Source: Fistulifera solaris (lineage: Eukaryota > Bacillariophyta > Bacillariophyceae > Naviculales > Stauroneidaceae). Taken from it: a stretch of DNA of 64,000 nt. The position numbers and the translations under genes were made by a program. Positions 43,240 through 55,714 of this stretch are shown piece after piece (the first letter of the stretch is position 1; every line of letters starts with the position of its first letter). Where the stretch lies: assembly GCA_030295235.1 (NCBI GenBank), contig AP026124.1:2108001-2172000 (forward strand). Direction: 5' to 3'. The notes beneath the pieces were generated by a model. That model ran no database searches. It saw only the letters and a list, made by a program, of their open reading frames with translations, and had not been told where the DNA came from.

Positions 43240-45247
43240 ATGACTATTCTGGACCCAGATCAAACTTTCGCGTCACTCTCAGACGTGGTTGGTTTGGACG
43301 TCCGGCTCAAAAAGGCTGTCGCTCGGCTAGGGCACTCGCGGCCTACCTTGGTGCAATCGAAATGCCTGCCTTTGGCCATTTCGTCAGGAAGAGATCTGCT
43401 AATTCGGGCGAAAACAGGATCGGGGAAAACATTGGGTTATCTATTGCCCACATTGCATAAAATTCTTTCCAAAAAAGGCTCATCCGGGGGTATTGAAGCG
43501 GTGATTATGGTGCCTACTCGGGAGCTTTGCCATCAAGTTCAAAAAACCATCGAAAGCCTTAGTTATTACTGCGACGATGCAATCACCGTTGCTGTGCTAT
43601 CCATTGGGAAAGTTCGTGGTTCCAAATCGCGTCAGGATTTAGAGAGACAAGAAGCCAGTCTCCGTGATCAGCCCAACATTGTAGTTGCTACACCAAACGG
43701 GCTTCTTACCCACATTCGGTCGGGTGCCTTGGACATCAAAACCACTGTTCACACCGTGGTCGTTGACGAGGCGGACTTGGTTCTTTCTTTCGGGTACTCC
43801 AATGATGTAGCTGAAATCATGAAGGCTCTGCCGCGCATTTATCAAGGTTTTCTCATGTCAGCAACACTTTCGCCAGACGTGGAATCGTTAAAGAAGGTCG
43901 TTCTGCATTCTCCGGTTGTACTTAAACTCGAACAAGACGACCCCCGGGACGCAAAATCAGGATCCCTGAAACAGTTTTACGTGAGTTTGCCAAAAGAGGA
44001 CAAAAAGCTGGTTATTTATGTTTTCCTTAAGCTGGGCTTGCTGAAAGGGAAAGGTATTTTCTTTGTTAATTCAACCGATGGGGGATACAGGCTGAAGCTG
44101 TTTCTTGAACAGTTTCATATCCGATCATCTGTTTTGAATGCAGAGCTTCCTTACAGAAGCCGCATGAATATTATTGAACAGTTCAATGTTGGTAACTTTG
44201 ACTATTTAATTGCAACAGACGAAAGTGCAGATGTTCGAAGTGAACAGAAGAAATCAAGTAATAGCGACGACGAAACCGACAGCGATGAGGAGCAAAATAC
44301 AAAAAAGGGGAAAAAGAAAGACTCTGAATACGGCGTCGCTAGAGGCTTGGATTTCCGAAATGTTTCTTTTGTTGTCAACGTTGACTTTCCCCCCAGTGCA
44401 AAGTCTTACGCCCATCGTGTTGGGCGAACTGCACGCGGTGGAGCGAAAGGGGTAGCTTTGAGTTTAGTCGACAATAAGTCTGCGGAAGAATTTCAAACCC
44501 TGTTGGCGGTCCAAGACGATCAACCCGCCCTCCCGGCTGCTGAATTATCGACGTTATCTGGTTCGAACATCGACGACGCGGAAGCATCATTATCTGCTGC
44601 TAAGGATATCCCACAGCCGAGTCCTCTTGACTTTGATTTGGCCGAAGTTGAAGGTTTTCGGTATCGAGTAGAGGATGTGGGACGTGCTGTGACAAAGAAT
44701 ACGGTACGCGAAGCTCGAGCCAATGAATTGAAGATGGAACTTTTGAACTCGGAAAGGTTAGAAAGTCATTTCGATGAGAACCCTGCTGATTTGCAACTGC
44801 TTCGTCATGATCGCCTGGCGACGAATGTCTCCAAAGTGCTGGATCATTTAAAGCACGTGCCTAAATATTTGCTTCCGAAAGGGATGCAAGTAGCAAATCT
44901 CAACAAGAAACGAAAGAAGAAAAAAAGTCAAACACGGAACGGGAGGCGAGCGAAGAAAAGACAACGACCCACTACAATCATTTGGAGGAGACAAAAGTTC
45001 AAATGATATTGACGGCGACATGGAGCACGACCCTCTGGTAGCTGAATTCATGGATGATGGTACAGATGACGAAGAAGGTCCTAGCAAGAAACAGAAAACT
45101 CAATCTGAGATTTTTGCGAATACTCGCGATGGTACCGGTCAGAGCACAGCTGGTCGCAATGCGTGGAAACAAAAACACAAGAAGGGCCAGTTTAGTGGAA
45201 AGAAGCGGAAGTCAGAGCGCAAGAAAAAAGATCCTTTGGGGATTTAG
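43240..45247 (+). CDS. DBP9: DEAD-box RNA helicase DBP9/DDX56, frame change at A7
   Basis: All helicase motifs are visible: Q-motif near TLVQSKCLP, AKTGSGKT (I), VPTRELC (Ia), ATPNGLL (Ib), VVDEADLVLSFGY (II, DEAD), MSATLS (III), IATDES (V region) and YAHRVGRTARGG (VI). DEADLVLSFGY marks the DBP9/DDX56 group. It has an acidic insert (SNSDDETDSDEEQ) before the last motifs. The C-terminus changes frame in the A7 run at 44920-44926; six or nine A's lead into KHGTGGERRKDNDPLQSFGG and on to STAGRNAWKQKHKKGQ and a basic end, the DBP9-type tail. It acts in 60S ribosome assembly in the nucleolus. Confidence 0.93.
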
Positions 45248-46075
45248 TTGGGCATGCTGATCTAAAAGTCTGATTTAGAAATCGAAGTTTAGATTAAGTA
45301 GCATAAGTCTAAAGTCTCGAATCAGAGGACAAGGTAATGCGACTGACTTTTAAAATCTACAAGGAATCATCAGCCACGACAATACCCTGTTCTCAACTCA
45401 ACTGGATTTCGGAGTATATTAGCTTCAACGTACGGTTGTTTTGAAAACGCTAGCAGAACGACCGGGGCCTGGTATCTAATACTCCTAGCATTTTGATTCT
45501 GCGTCTCAAAATATATAGTTTTAGTCTTGCAGTCGTGGCGAATGGTCGCCTTCCCTTGGTTATATTATTGTCATTATTCGCAAGGATTTTCGACAAAAAG
45601 ATTCAAGACACGAATTTCAAATGCTGCTTTAGGTTGTCGCATTGTGATGAAGGTAATAAAAGGCTTCGATTTTAGTGGATCTGAACAAGCTCAGACTCAA
45701 GCTCAAGTATAGCACAAGAACGATTCATGAATGAGAATTGCAGTCGTGGCGAAAGGGCGCCTTCACTTTGAGTTTATAGTAAAAAAAGAAGACATCGATC
45801 CACAACGCGATTTTCGACATAAACAATCGAGGCGTGCATTGCAAATGGTGCAAAAAGAAGTGAATCACGTTGAACAACAAATTAGCTCAACAAGTTTCCA
45901 GAACGCAAGAAGATAGTTGGGCAGCAGTTGGAATCGAAACATTGATAATTCATGACTGAAATGCAGTCGCGGTAAAGTTGATACGACACTTGGGGCCATC
46001 GTACATTTTGTCTTATTTTTGCAGATGAAGGTAATCGCAAATTAGAGTGCGCCGGCTACCCACAACATCATCGCC
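45248..46075. other. Intergenic with a repeated hairpin motif
   Basis: 828 bp between two plus-strand genes. No protein of recognisable family. It carries a spaced repeat (TGCAGTCGTGGCGAA) described separately. Confidence 0.55.
45528..45980 (+). repeat. Spaced hairpin-forming repeat, possible structured RNA
   Basis: TGCAGTCGTGGCGAA occurs at 45528 and 45739 (211 bp apart), and a weaker TGCAGTCGCGGTAAA at 45962 (223 bp on). Copies 1 and 2 fold as GGCGA-ATGG-TCGCC and GGCG-AAAGGG-CGCC: the loop differs but the stem is kept. Copies 2 and 3 are preceded by ATTCATGA. Downstream of copy 1 are GTGATGA and a CTGA, similar to C/D box elements, but spacing is poor. Confidence 0.5.
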
Positions 46076-47179
46076 ATGGTGGGGGAAACATCATTGAATG
46101 AGACAATATTGTCGAGTTTAGGCCGTAAAGCGAGAGAGCGACTGACCGAGGAACGCTCGAAGCGCCCGGAAATCAGGAGAATCGAAGCACCGACCGAGGT
46201 CGAACAACATTCGTCTTCCGCCAAATTTATTATTCCACCCAAGAAACGAAAGCCTTCTTCCGAGCGATCTCGACTAAGGAAACGAAAATCTGCGGTAGAC
46301 GATACAAATGTGGATCGATGGTTGCCCTCTTTGGCACACCTTGTTGTTTTGCCGACGGAAAGTCGATCGCGTTTGGTCCAGCTACACGGTCTTCCCCTTG
46401 AAACAACCGCCGGAAAAGTGAAGCGCTTTTTTATGGGTTTAGACCCAGAAAAAATACTGTTTTTACCCACTCGACGTGATCAAAGACGAATCATGTCCTT
46501 GGACGCAGTGGCTTCCAATCCGCGCAAGAAGGGAGGCGTTTTCGTGGAACGAAATTCACCCGATTTTCGCGTATTTGTGCTCTTCGACTCGGCTCCTACT
46601 GCGGCATTAGCCGTGGATCGATCCGGAGAAGTCATGGACGTCGACAGCGACACGGGCGCTTCCATTGCTGTGTCCATGGTCCCTAAACCGTTCGCGAGCT
46701 ACTTCCTAAAACACATGACAGTGGAAGCCCGCGCTGGGGCATCTCTTCGACAAAGGTTAGATGAAGTCGAGCGCACGCTCAATCCAAAAGTAAGCGATAT
46801 TTTGTGGCAGCAGGCGGACGAGGTACTTGGTCTGCAAGTCTCTGACACGAATTGCAATGTGAAAAGCTCGTCCTTCCCCGTATTCATCAATACCGGATTA
46901 TCGGGTTACAAAAAACTAAAGCAGCAACTTGATTGGCTTGTCGAGCAACGCCAAAGCTTATACTATGAATTGCCTTTCCCTTCTTGTGAACTTTTGGACC
47001 CAAGTTTAGACGCGGACCCAACGATGCGCCTTTCGACTAGTGCCACGAAAGCCCTAGAACATGAAATAGATCGCATTCGAGCGGAATTGCTTGTCTTGAT
47101 ACGCTACAAATCGCATTTCTCCGTTCCAAACAAAGTGGATGAAGACGAGATTTCTACATCGCACGAGCAAGAAATGTAA
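46076..47179 (+). CDS. RRM-like nuclear protein, unknown
   Basis: 367 residues, single exon. Basic N-terminus with PPKKRKPS and RSRLRKRK (nuclear signals). The stretch LVQLHGLPLETTAGKVKRFF, then KILFLPTRR and later FRVFVLFDSAPTAALAVD, has the strand-helix-strand order of a degenerate RRM. The C-terminal third is helical (YKKLKQQLDWLVEQRQSLYY, ATKALEHEIDRIRAELLVLI). The gene ends 15 bp from the convergent neighbour's stop. Probably a nuclear RNA-associated protein; no named family recognised. Confidence 0.7.
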   Translation: MVGETSLNETILSSLGRKARERLTEERSKRPEIRRIEAPTEVEQHSSSAKFIIPPKKRKPSSERSRLRKRKSAVDDTNVDRWLPSLAHLVVLPTESRSRLVQLHGLPLETTAGKVKRFFMGLDPEKILFLPTRRDQRRIMSLDAVASNPRKKGGVFVERNSPDFRVFVLFDSAPTAALAVDRSGEVMDVDSDTGASIAVSMVPKPFASYFLKHMTVEARAGASLRQRLDEVERTLNPKVSDILWQQADEVLGLQVSDTNCNVKSSSFPVFINTGLSGYKKLKQQLDWLVEQRQSLYYELPFPSCELLDPSLDADPTMRLSTSATKALEHEIDRIRAELLVLIRYKSHFSVPNKVDEDEISTSHEQEM

Positions 47180-47194
47180 CGCAAATTATGTACA

Positions 47195-47970
47195 TTACTT
47201 CTTAGCTCTCCTTTTTGCTGCTTCGTGCATTATCTTCTGTACATGCTTGGAAGGCTCATCATTTCGAACGATTGCCTTTTGTGCGTCCTTTTTCCACCGT
47301 TCCACAGCATCCGCTTGTTTTTCGCTGCAACACAAATCGATCAAAGAATCCTTTTCGGGAGCCAGCTCCTGCAAAAGTCGTGTACCATCGTTGCTGTTTC
47401 ACTTCCACACCGTTTGAAATACCCCGGTTTAGATCCTGCCAGTGGACCGCACTGTAGTCCCAACTGAATCAATTCAAACAGCGACAACGCGCAGGCTTTG
47501 CATATACTGAGTGTTTCGGCATTTTCCTTTCCGATAGCGTGGTATTTCAAAATCGATTTCCATTCCGTTGCACAATTCAAGATGGCACGAAGAACATTGC
47601 TTTGGTAAGTAGAAGGTTTACTCAAAGCTAGCGTCGATGTTTGGATGGAATATTTGACATTTTTGACTCGTTGATGAAAATGGTTCACTTCGTTTTGAAA
47701 GTGTGATGATTCTTCGGCAGGCTCGAGTGACTCGTGCGGGTGTTTCACCACTTGCTCTTCTTCTTCTTCTTCTTCGAAGACCATTGACTCGTCAACTTCA
47801 TCTTCATCTACACTACTCTCGTCACTATTTTCTTCCTCAACATCATCCTTGACGACTTTGTTTGGTTCCGGTGGTCTCCGCCGCCGTCGGGCATTGTGTT
47901 TCGGCAACCGTCGATCATTCGGACCTCCCCGTCCACGAAAGACACGCCGCTGCTGTACGTGTCCTAACAT
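47195..47970 (-). CDS. Acidic/basic coiled-coil protein, unknown, one frame break
   Basis: The ATG at 47970 gives MLGHVQQRRVFRGRGGPNDR; the same frame upstream has no ATG before a stop, so an extra 5' exon is possible. A basic block (RRRRRPPEPNK) is followed by an acidic one (EENSDESSVDEDEVDES, EEEEEEE), then a helical domain (NVLRAILNCATEWKSILKYH, ICKACALSLFELIQLGLQCG). The frame stops after SWLPKRIL, but the next frame continues EKDSLIDLCCSEKQADAVER and ends HEAAKRRAKK. One more base in the C3 run (plus G3 at 47357-47359) joins them. Function unknown. Confidence 0.65.
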
Positions 47971-48593
47971 TTGTGATGAATAAATTATCAAACCAAGACA
48001 ACAAAGAATACTCAAAATGCTTTCCTCGTAACGTCTCAAACACGCGGTTACCGTTTATTGGACGCGAGTGCGTCTGGACTTCTCAGCCTACACTTTATCA
48101 AATAGTGCACATTGCTGGGTGGGGGTAATTCATTCCATCGACAACATGAATTACAGCAAACAGCACCTATGAAAGTATAGAACTTTTTAAACTATTCTAT
48201 CTTCCTTTATGGCCTGCATGAATTGCTCTGAATTACTGGCTGGCCCTTTGATAATATTTGTATGAACATATTGTTATTGAGAGGGCTAAAACATGCTAGG
48301 ACTGCAATCGAGCTAAGTCACAAACTTCCCGCTTCTACACTTTACCCTATAGCGAATTTACAGCGAGAGGGCGGCCTCTGTTTGATTATCTCCAACATAA
48401 ACAACAACAACAACCTCCATATCATCAACTGCAAGATAACCGTATTGTATCCATGAATTAATGAATTGGCAGAATCAGTTCGACTATTGAGCCGAGGGAG
48501 GTCGACAAAATCCTAGTCTACGCCGAGCTAAACGAATGTCCGAAACAGGGCATTAGGGCATTAATTTTGTATCCAGTTATACAACAAACGGTT
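47971..48593. other. Intergenic
   Basis: Leader of the acidic protein gene and 3' flank of DHFR-TS. An AAC-rich patch lies at 48399-48412. No gene supported. Confidence 0.4.
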
Positions 48594-50132
<1,539 letters not shown>

Positions 50133-50606
50133 TTGGAGCTGTATGTTGGAATGATTGGGATGATGAAGAGGAAACAAGAAAGGTATGAAGAGAGAAAATG
50201 AAGGCGTTATATATTGTGGTGAATGCAACAATGCCGGCCGACGGTGAACCCCAAAGAAGATAAAAGGCGCGCGTGAAATCTCCCTCCGAGATTTTGCTAT
50301 CAACAAGAGTGTACCATACTTTTTAGACCAGATTTAATTTGAAAACACCCGCGCGCCCATTTGAGTCATGAAGCTTAGTCATGGGCGCTACTCTGTAGGA
50401 CCTGAGGTTGAAGTGTTGTTCGTTTTTGAGCGCGACTCTCTAGAGTTCAGTCATGAGAGTCATCCGGTGGAATGATGGCGGGAAAATAGATGACAGATGA
50501 CCCTTTATGAAATCACACTTTTCTCGGTTATGTTATTGCATTCGTTCCACAAACGAACCCAGTGAACCCCACAGCCCGTCTCCTTTCTCTCTCTTCAAAT
50601 ATCATC
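50133..50606. other. Intergenic, divergent promoter DHFR-TS / coactosin-like
   Basis: Head-to-head spacer. It contains several AGTCATG repeats (about 50367-50460) without clear order. No gene seen. Confidence 0.4.
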
Positions 50607-51118
50607 ATGTCGAAAGCACCGCCTATGCTGGCTGGGACTCTACAAACAGATCCCCGATCGGGAGGATTGAAACGAAGCAGTGGTGTCAATGTATTGCCAT
50701 TGGTGGCCGAAAGTAAGTCTCTACAAGGTAACATCTCCTATCCTATCTTATCATTCGAGTTAACTCAATATTTCCTTTCCACGTTCATAGCTTGGGCACA
50801 AGTACGCGACAATCACAATACCAACGTGGATTGGTTGTTGGCCGGATACGATCAGGGTAGTAAAACGGACATTACCGTCGTGGCCCAGGGTCACGGAGGC
50901 CTGGAAGCTTGTGCAGCCGCCCTGCCGTCCGACGAACCAGTCTTTGGAGGATTTCGATTGAGCAATGGACGCTTTCGACATTTTTATTATGCCCCCGAAA
51001 GTGCTTCCGTAATGAAAAAGGTCGAGCGTCCATGCACAAGAATGGGGTGTTGAATGTGTTGGAAGGTTGTGATGGTGAAATTTCGATTCGACCCGGAATG
51101 ACCGAGATGGATCTGTGA
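50607..51118 (+). CDS. ADF-H/coactosin-like actin-binding protein, two exons, one frame break
   Basis: Exon 1 50607-50712, intron 50713-50790 (GTAAGT...CATAG, 78 nt), exon 2 50791-51118. The protein reads AEVW-type start, then NHNTNVDWLLAGYDQGSKTD, HGGLEACAAALPSDEPVFGG, SNGRFRHFYYAPESASVMKK, consistent with an ADF-homology fold of the coactosin type. After MKK the frame fails; one more A in the A5 run 51015-51019 gives KKGRASMHKNGVLNVLEGC and the end GMTEMDL. Coactosins bind F-actin. Family assignment is moderate because the sequence is short and divergent. Confidence 0.65.
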
Positions 51119-51215
51119 ACGCGCCTGAAAAGAACTAGATAGATAGATAGAGATGAATAGTCGTCATAATAGTAGAGGAGCGCTGTGCTTCATAACGGTG
51201 TGTTTCGAAAGGATC

Positions 51216-52495
51216 CTAACTTATATCAAACATAGGTTCGTCGCCACGAGTCGGTGGCTCGTCGGGAAATAAGAACCATGGATGATGCAATACTTCTTTT
51301 AAGGTCAGACGCAGTCTCGGATCCACTTGTAGCAAATTTTTCAATAGGTGCTCTCCTTCCGGACTCAGCCGCACACCCCAGTCCGACAATAGTTGGGATA
51401 ACCCTTGCGTCATCCAGTAAAATTGCGGGTCCGATGCATGCGGACGTTGATATGATCGATTACCCGTCACCATGCAAAACAGAATGGTACCGGCGGTCCA
51501 TAAATCGGCCGCCTCCCCGTCAAAGCTATCGCGATTTCGGAAAATTTCGGGTGACATGTACGGAAGTTTTCCACAGGCTCCTTGCGGCTTGAAAAGGCAG
51601 CGCTGCGGAGTGTTCTTACTGACATGAGCTAAGGCAGTTGCCTCCAGAATATCCATAGTTCGATCCGCGCCATCGGCTATTTGATAGGGAACTCTTAGGC
51701 ACATGCCCATGTCAATAATCAGAGTTCCTTTTTATCAATCATAACATTCTCCGGGGAAAGATCTCGATGACAGATTCCCACCGAGTGTAGATGCTGTAAA
51801 CCCGAAATGATTTGACGAAACCAATACCGTGTTTCGCCTTCCGATAAGCCCGGAGGTTGCTCGCCCGGCAATTCCGCACGGGACGATTGTACATCTTGCA
51901 GTAGTTGAAACAAGTCACCCGAATCGCAATACCGCAACACGACGTTGAGATTTTTACCATCAAATAAGACAACCTCACATCCCAAAACGTGCGGATGTTC
52001 ATCACCAATCAATTGCATGGCGGCAATTTCTTTGAGAGGATCTTCCGCGTGGCGATTTCGCAATTGCTCCATCCGTTGACAATAATTCACTTTCACCGCC
52101 ACCAGCCGTTCCGTCCATTGAAAAACTACATCATCATCATCCCCGTAACTACTATCATCATTATCATCATCATCACTTTGACTCTCGCCGTCATCTTTGC
52201 TACACCGCTTCAAGACGCGACAGATCTCCACGTGTCCCATGATCGTTTTGATGGGCGATTTGTGTGCCACTTTCCAGTACGCTTCTTTCACTTGATGGTC
52301 ACCGTCATCACCTTCTTCTCCTCCTAACGTCGTCCTGGAATAATCACGAAAGAGAACATTACGAACAATGTCGTGCTGACCGGTCCTGGGGTTGTACACG
52401 AGGACATTGGCGCGTTTGCCGTAATAGTATTTGGCTTGAGGGAAAGGAATGGGATCCGACGGAGGGCCCAGGGTATCCATTGGTCGTCCTTCCAT
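51216..52495 (-). CDS. Divergent Ser/Thr protein kinase with acidic insert, one frame break
   Basis: Start at 52495 (MEGRPMDTLGPPS). Kinase marks: RLVAVKVNYCQRM (VAVK Lys), PLKEIAAMQLIGDEHPHVLG (helix C Glu), GICHRDLSPENVMI (catalytic loop), LIIDMGMCLR (DMG in place of DFG), KLPYMSPEIF (APE region) and LLKNLLQVDPRLRLTLKEVLHHPWF. An Asp-rich insert (SQSDDDDNDDSSYGDDDD) lies in the N-lobe, and the Gly-rich loop is poor. The two frames join if the A5 run (plus T5 at 51729-51733) had one more A (IDKKGTLIIDMG). Substrate unknown. Confidence 0.82.
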
Positions 52496-52907
52496 GCTTA
52501 TATTAAAATAATTCGTGGATAATGAGAATTGCACGGCTGGCTATTGGGAGAATTGCCAGCATTGCAACAACAACAACAACCAAAAAAAAGGCAAATGAAA
52601 TGCGCGTGCGAAATGCGAAATATTCTCGAGCCAAACGCAGCGCGTGCGCCAAGCTGCTTGGAAGTGTGACTGTAACTAGCGCTTTTAGTACCGCTAAGAA
52701 AGCGGAACTACTTTTGCTAGGGGGCCAACATGAAACGTCACAATCGGCGAGATTGCTTGCTGAACCGAGACAGAGTGAGAGCCTACGCAGTATGTCTTTC
52801 AAACGAATTCTAAAGCAGCTGTGATCGTTCTATTCGAAATTCACACACTTTCACCATTATGACTACAACTTTTCTCATCAAAATGGAACCATTTACTCCG
52901 TAACTAC
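52496..52907. other. Intergenic
   Basis: Leader of the kinase gene and 3' flank of the next minus-strand gene. A short CAACAACAACAAC tract at 52564-52579. No gene supported. Confidence 0.4.
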
Positions 52908-53856
52908 TTATTGCCAAAACGTGATTCCATCGTTCGGGACAAAGACACCCCGCCACCGAAGAATGGAGTGATGCGTATCACGGGCACCAAACATATCTTT
53001 TAACTGTTCTTCGGCAGCAAACAAAGCATCTTGTGCGAGTTGGACCGCCGCACGCGACCAGCTCGCACGCCGGTGACCTCCCCATTTAGGGGAGACGGCG
53101 GGCGGCCCATTCCGTGGCTCGTTGGTTGTCTTCCAAAGCCGCGTAGGCCACGACAATCCCCGACAAGGCACCCATATGCCACGGCTTGACGGCCAGAACA
53201 ATCAACAACATCTTCTCGGCCTCCAGCCATCGTTTCTGTTGAATCATCAGCGTGGCCAGGCGATGAATGGGCTCCACCCAGTACACTCCGTAATGCTGAA
53301 TGATCTTACGAAGTTCACGTTCGGCATCGTCCCATCGCGGACTGCCCTCTGCTATAATCTGTTCTACTTTATACAGTCGAGACGCCGCTTTGTTTCCCCG
53401 CTCTTGGCACCAAAGATCCGCGAGATCCGCGACACTATCGTCGCCTTTGGCTAGATTTTGCAATAACGTAATTTCCACAGATCGGCGTTCCCGTTCAAGA
53501 GTTGTCAAAAGTGGTGCTGGAGGTAATTCTACGTCGACTCGACTCGGTGGTGCATGAATCAGATCGGTGGTTGGCAATGTATCGAGAAAAGGAAGGACGG
53601 AATGCCATCCATTCGACGGAAAATCTTCCTCATCTCGAAAGGGATGCGCACTGATAGTCAACAAACTCTCCAAGCGCTTTCGAACTTCCTCGGCATCGAA
53701 GTGGTTGTTGTCATCGTCTGGGAGAGTGCTGAAAGACCTGGCCGATGACAGGAGCCGGAGTGACTGGAGTGTCGTCACGAGAAAAGCAAATACTATACAT
53801 TTGCCTGAGATAATAATTGTTAAAGGAAGATAAACCGACAACAACAGTCTTTTCAT
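52908..53856 (-). CDS. Helical-repeat (TPR-like) protein, plastid-type presequence, frame change
   Basis: N-terminus MKRLLLSVYLPLTIIISGKC then IVFAF is a signal peptide with a Phe near its end. The body has two TPR-like pairs: DDAERELRKIIQHYGVYWVE/PIHRLATLMIQQKRWLEAEK and MLLIVLAVKPWHMGALSGIV/VAYAALEDNQRATEWAARR. The frame stops after RRLP; the continuing text SPKWGGHRRASWSRAAVQLA is in the next frame and ends NDGITFWQ at 52908. The change is at a C4 run (plus G4 at 53099-53102) and needs a net two bases more or one fewer. Heterokont relatives are mostly unnamed. Function unknown, perhaps plastid scaffold. Confidence 0.7.
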
Positions 53857-54456
53857 TTATTGAGTTGCAGGCAATGCGTCGTGTCAGCAAGATCCCAAGA
53901 AAAATTGTAGGCGTCGAACGGCAGAAAGATAAATTGAGTTAAATACAACGGAATCAATGATAGGTATTAATTGCAACAGCAATCGGCTTGCAGTCACCGC
54001 GCTGTCAAGAATGTGTTCCAAATTGACGGTTCATCTCAATGCTACGCGTTCTGCGCGTCTGAAAAAGAACAGAAAAGAACCACGGAGTTAGTACAGTATA
54101 ATAAAAGAACGCGGGTTTAAAATTCTACCCAGTACAAGATTCTACGTAGCGTCCACGACCACGCAGCATTTTAACTTTTAACGTAACCCTCTTCTACTAG
54201 GTACAGTCCGTGAGGCCTTGGCGCCGACAGTCACAGCGGTACAAGACCGAAGTGACGTCGAGAGCGAGAAACCACTTTGAACTTTGAAAATCAACAAGAC
54301 TGCTTTGCACGACATCACGGCAGGGTGCCAAAGCATTACTTTGTGTGTTGCTAACATGGTACTCTAGGAATTGATAATTGGTCCCTTCATATTTCAAATA
54401 GGCAGGAATAGAATTAACTTGCATACAATCTTCTTCAAGGAAGCGCACCAGCAAAT
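53857..54456. other. Intergenic with dispersed repeat copy
   Basis: Head-to-head spacer between the TPR-like and NFU genes. It holds copy B (54117-54172) of the short dispersed repeat. The minus frame at 54197-54562 has no family resemblance. Confidence 0.5.
54117..54172 (+). repeat. Dispersed 56-bp repeat, copy B
   Basis: TTAAAATTCTACC...GATTCTACGTAG.GTCCACGAC...CAGCATTTT, same orientation as 28853-28910. TTTTAACGT follows shortly after. Confidence 0.75.
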
Positions 54457-55586
54457 ATGCGCCTGACATGCAAAGGACTCTCTGCTTTCCTGTTGGCCGC
54501 AGCCGGCTGCTCTGCCTTTTCTCCACAATCTCGTTTGTTCGGCATGCACTATCCGTCGACACACGTTCATAAAGTGCAACATCTTGTCACAGCTCTGGCT
54601 TCCACATCATCCGAGAAAGCAACAGCTGCATCGTCCTCTCTTCCGGGTCCCAGTTTGGATGGCAAACGAGTCCTACCGTATCGTATTCTAGCAAGCTCCT
54701 TGAAAGGCCAACAGCCCGTAGCGGCGGTCTACGCGATCCTTGGCTCGGATTATCAACGCGGCCAGGAGGGTTGGAATGCCGCCATTCACGTTGGCATTTC
54801 ACAGGATTTGATGGCCGCCTTGGAAAGTCATGTCGAAAAGCACGACGGTCCCAGTGTGGCTCACGTGCGTGCCATTTCGTTTGCCGCGCCGCAACCGAAT
54901 GCCATGCAAAAATTGCTTCCGATTGGAAAGCATTGGCACGAGAAGCCGGTGCTTCTTTGCAGGATTGGGGTGATGATGTATTGGGGCATTTGTACGATGA
55001 TGATGACGATGACGACGATGATGATGACGAATTTGAGGATGATGTCCCAGGTGGAGACAATGTAGTCTCACCGTTCGAGTTGCCATCCGTCTCAGTTACC
55101 AAAGACGACGGAACATTTCTGGAATTGACAGTGGATAATGTGGATAAAGTCTTGGATGAAGTACGACCGTATTTAATAGCAGACGGAGGCAACGTAGCCG
55201 TCGATCGAGTGGACAGTGAGAGGGGGGATATTTATTTAAAGTTGGAGGGGGCATGTGGTTCTTGCCCATCTTCTACTGTAACCATGCAGATGGGAGTTGA
55301 GCGGGTTCTACGAGAGAACTTTTCCAATATCAATCAAGTCCTGCGCGTGGACGACGACCCATTCAAGCCCAAGGAATTAACATGGGGAGCAGTGGAACAG
55401 GAAGTGAAACGATTAGGCTCGGCCATTGTTGCCATGGGCGGAGTCATGAGATTACTGGATGTAGATGCGAGCACCGGTATTGTCAAACTCTTATTCAAGG
55501 GTCCGAAACGGGTTCAGCAAGGTCTGGAACTAGCCCTTCGTGATGTCGAGTACGTGACTGACGTTGTCTTCATCGAGGAAGAATGA
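54457..55586 (+). CDS. NFU: Plastid NFU iron-sulfur scaffold with N-terminal GIY-YIG-like module, one frame break
   Basis: MRLTCKGLSAFLLAAAGCSA|FSPQ is a textbook diatom plastid presequence. Residues 75-150 (PVAAVYAILGSDYQRG, AAIHVGISQDLMAALESHVE, NAMQKIASDWKALAREAG) resemble the GIY-YIG-like N-terminal module of plant plastid GRXS16. An acidic Asp tract (GAT repeats) links to the NFU domain, VDKVLDEVRPYLIADGGNVAV with GACGSCPSS holding the CxxC. A second, Cys-less NFU-like domain ends the protein (LGSAIVAMGGVMRLLD to DVVFI), as in plastid NFU1-3. It passes 4Fe-4S clusters to photosystem I and others. Frame break at A5 54908-54912, one A short. Confidence 0.88.
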
Positions 55587-55714
55587 ACGAACAATGCCTT
55601 TTCTGTCCATGTATAACCCCAGGGAATTATGAAGTCATCTTCCTCCTGCTTTCTCCTACGTTCGGAACCTACATTATATTGAGTATTTTTCAAAAACATT
55701 TAGAGCAGCTTTAT

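Noticed and set aside
45643-45680. C/D box snoRNA (GTGATGA and CTGA)
   Set aside because: Only about 30 nt between boxes and no terminal stem; too short for a C/D snoRNA.
54799-55192. Minus-strand His/Ser-rich frames
   Set aside because: Antisense of the Asp-rich GAT tract in the NFU gene.
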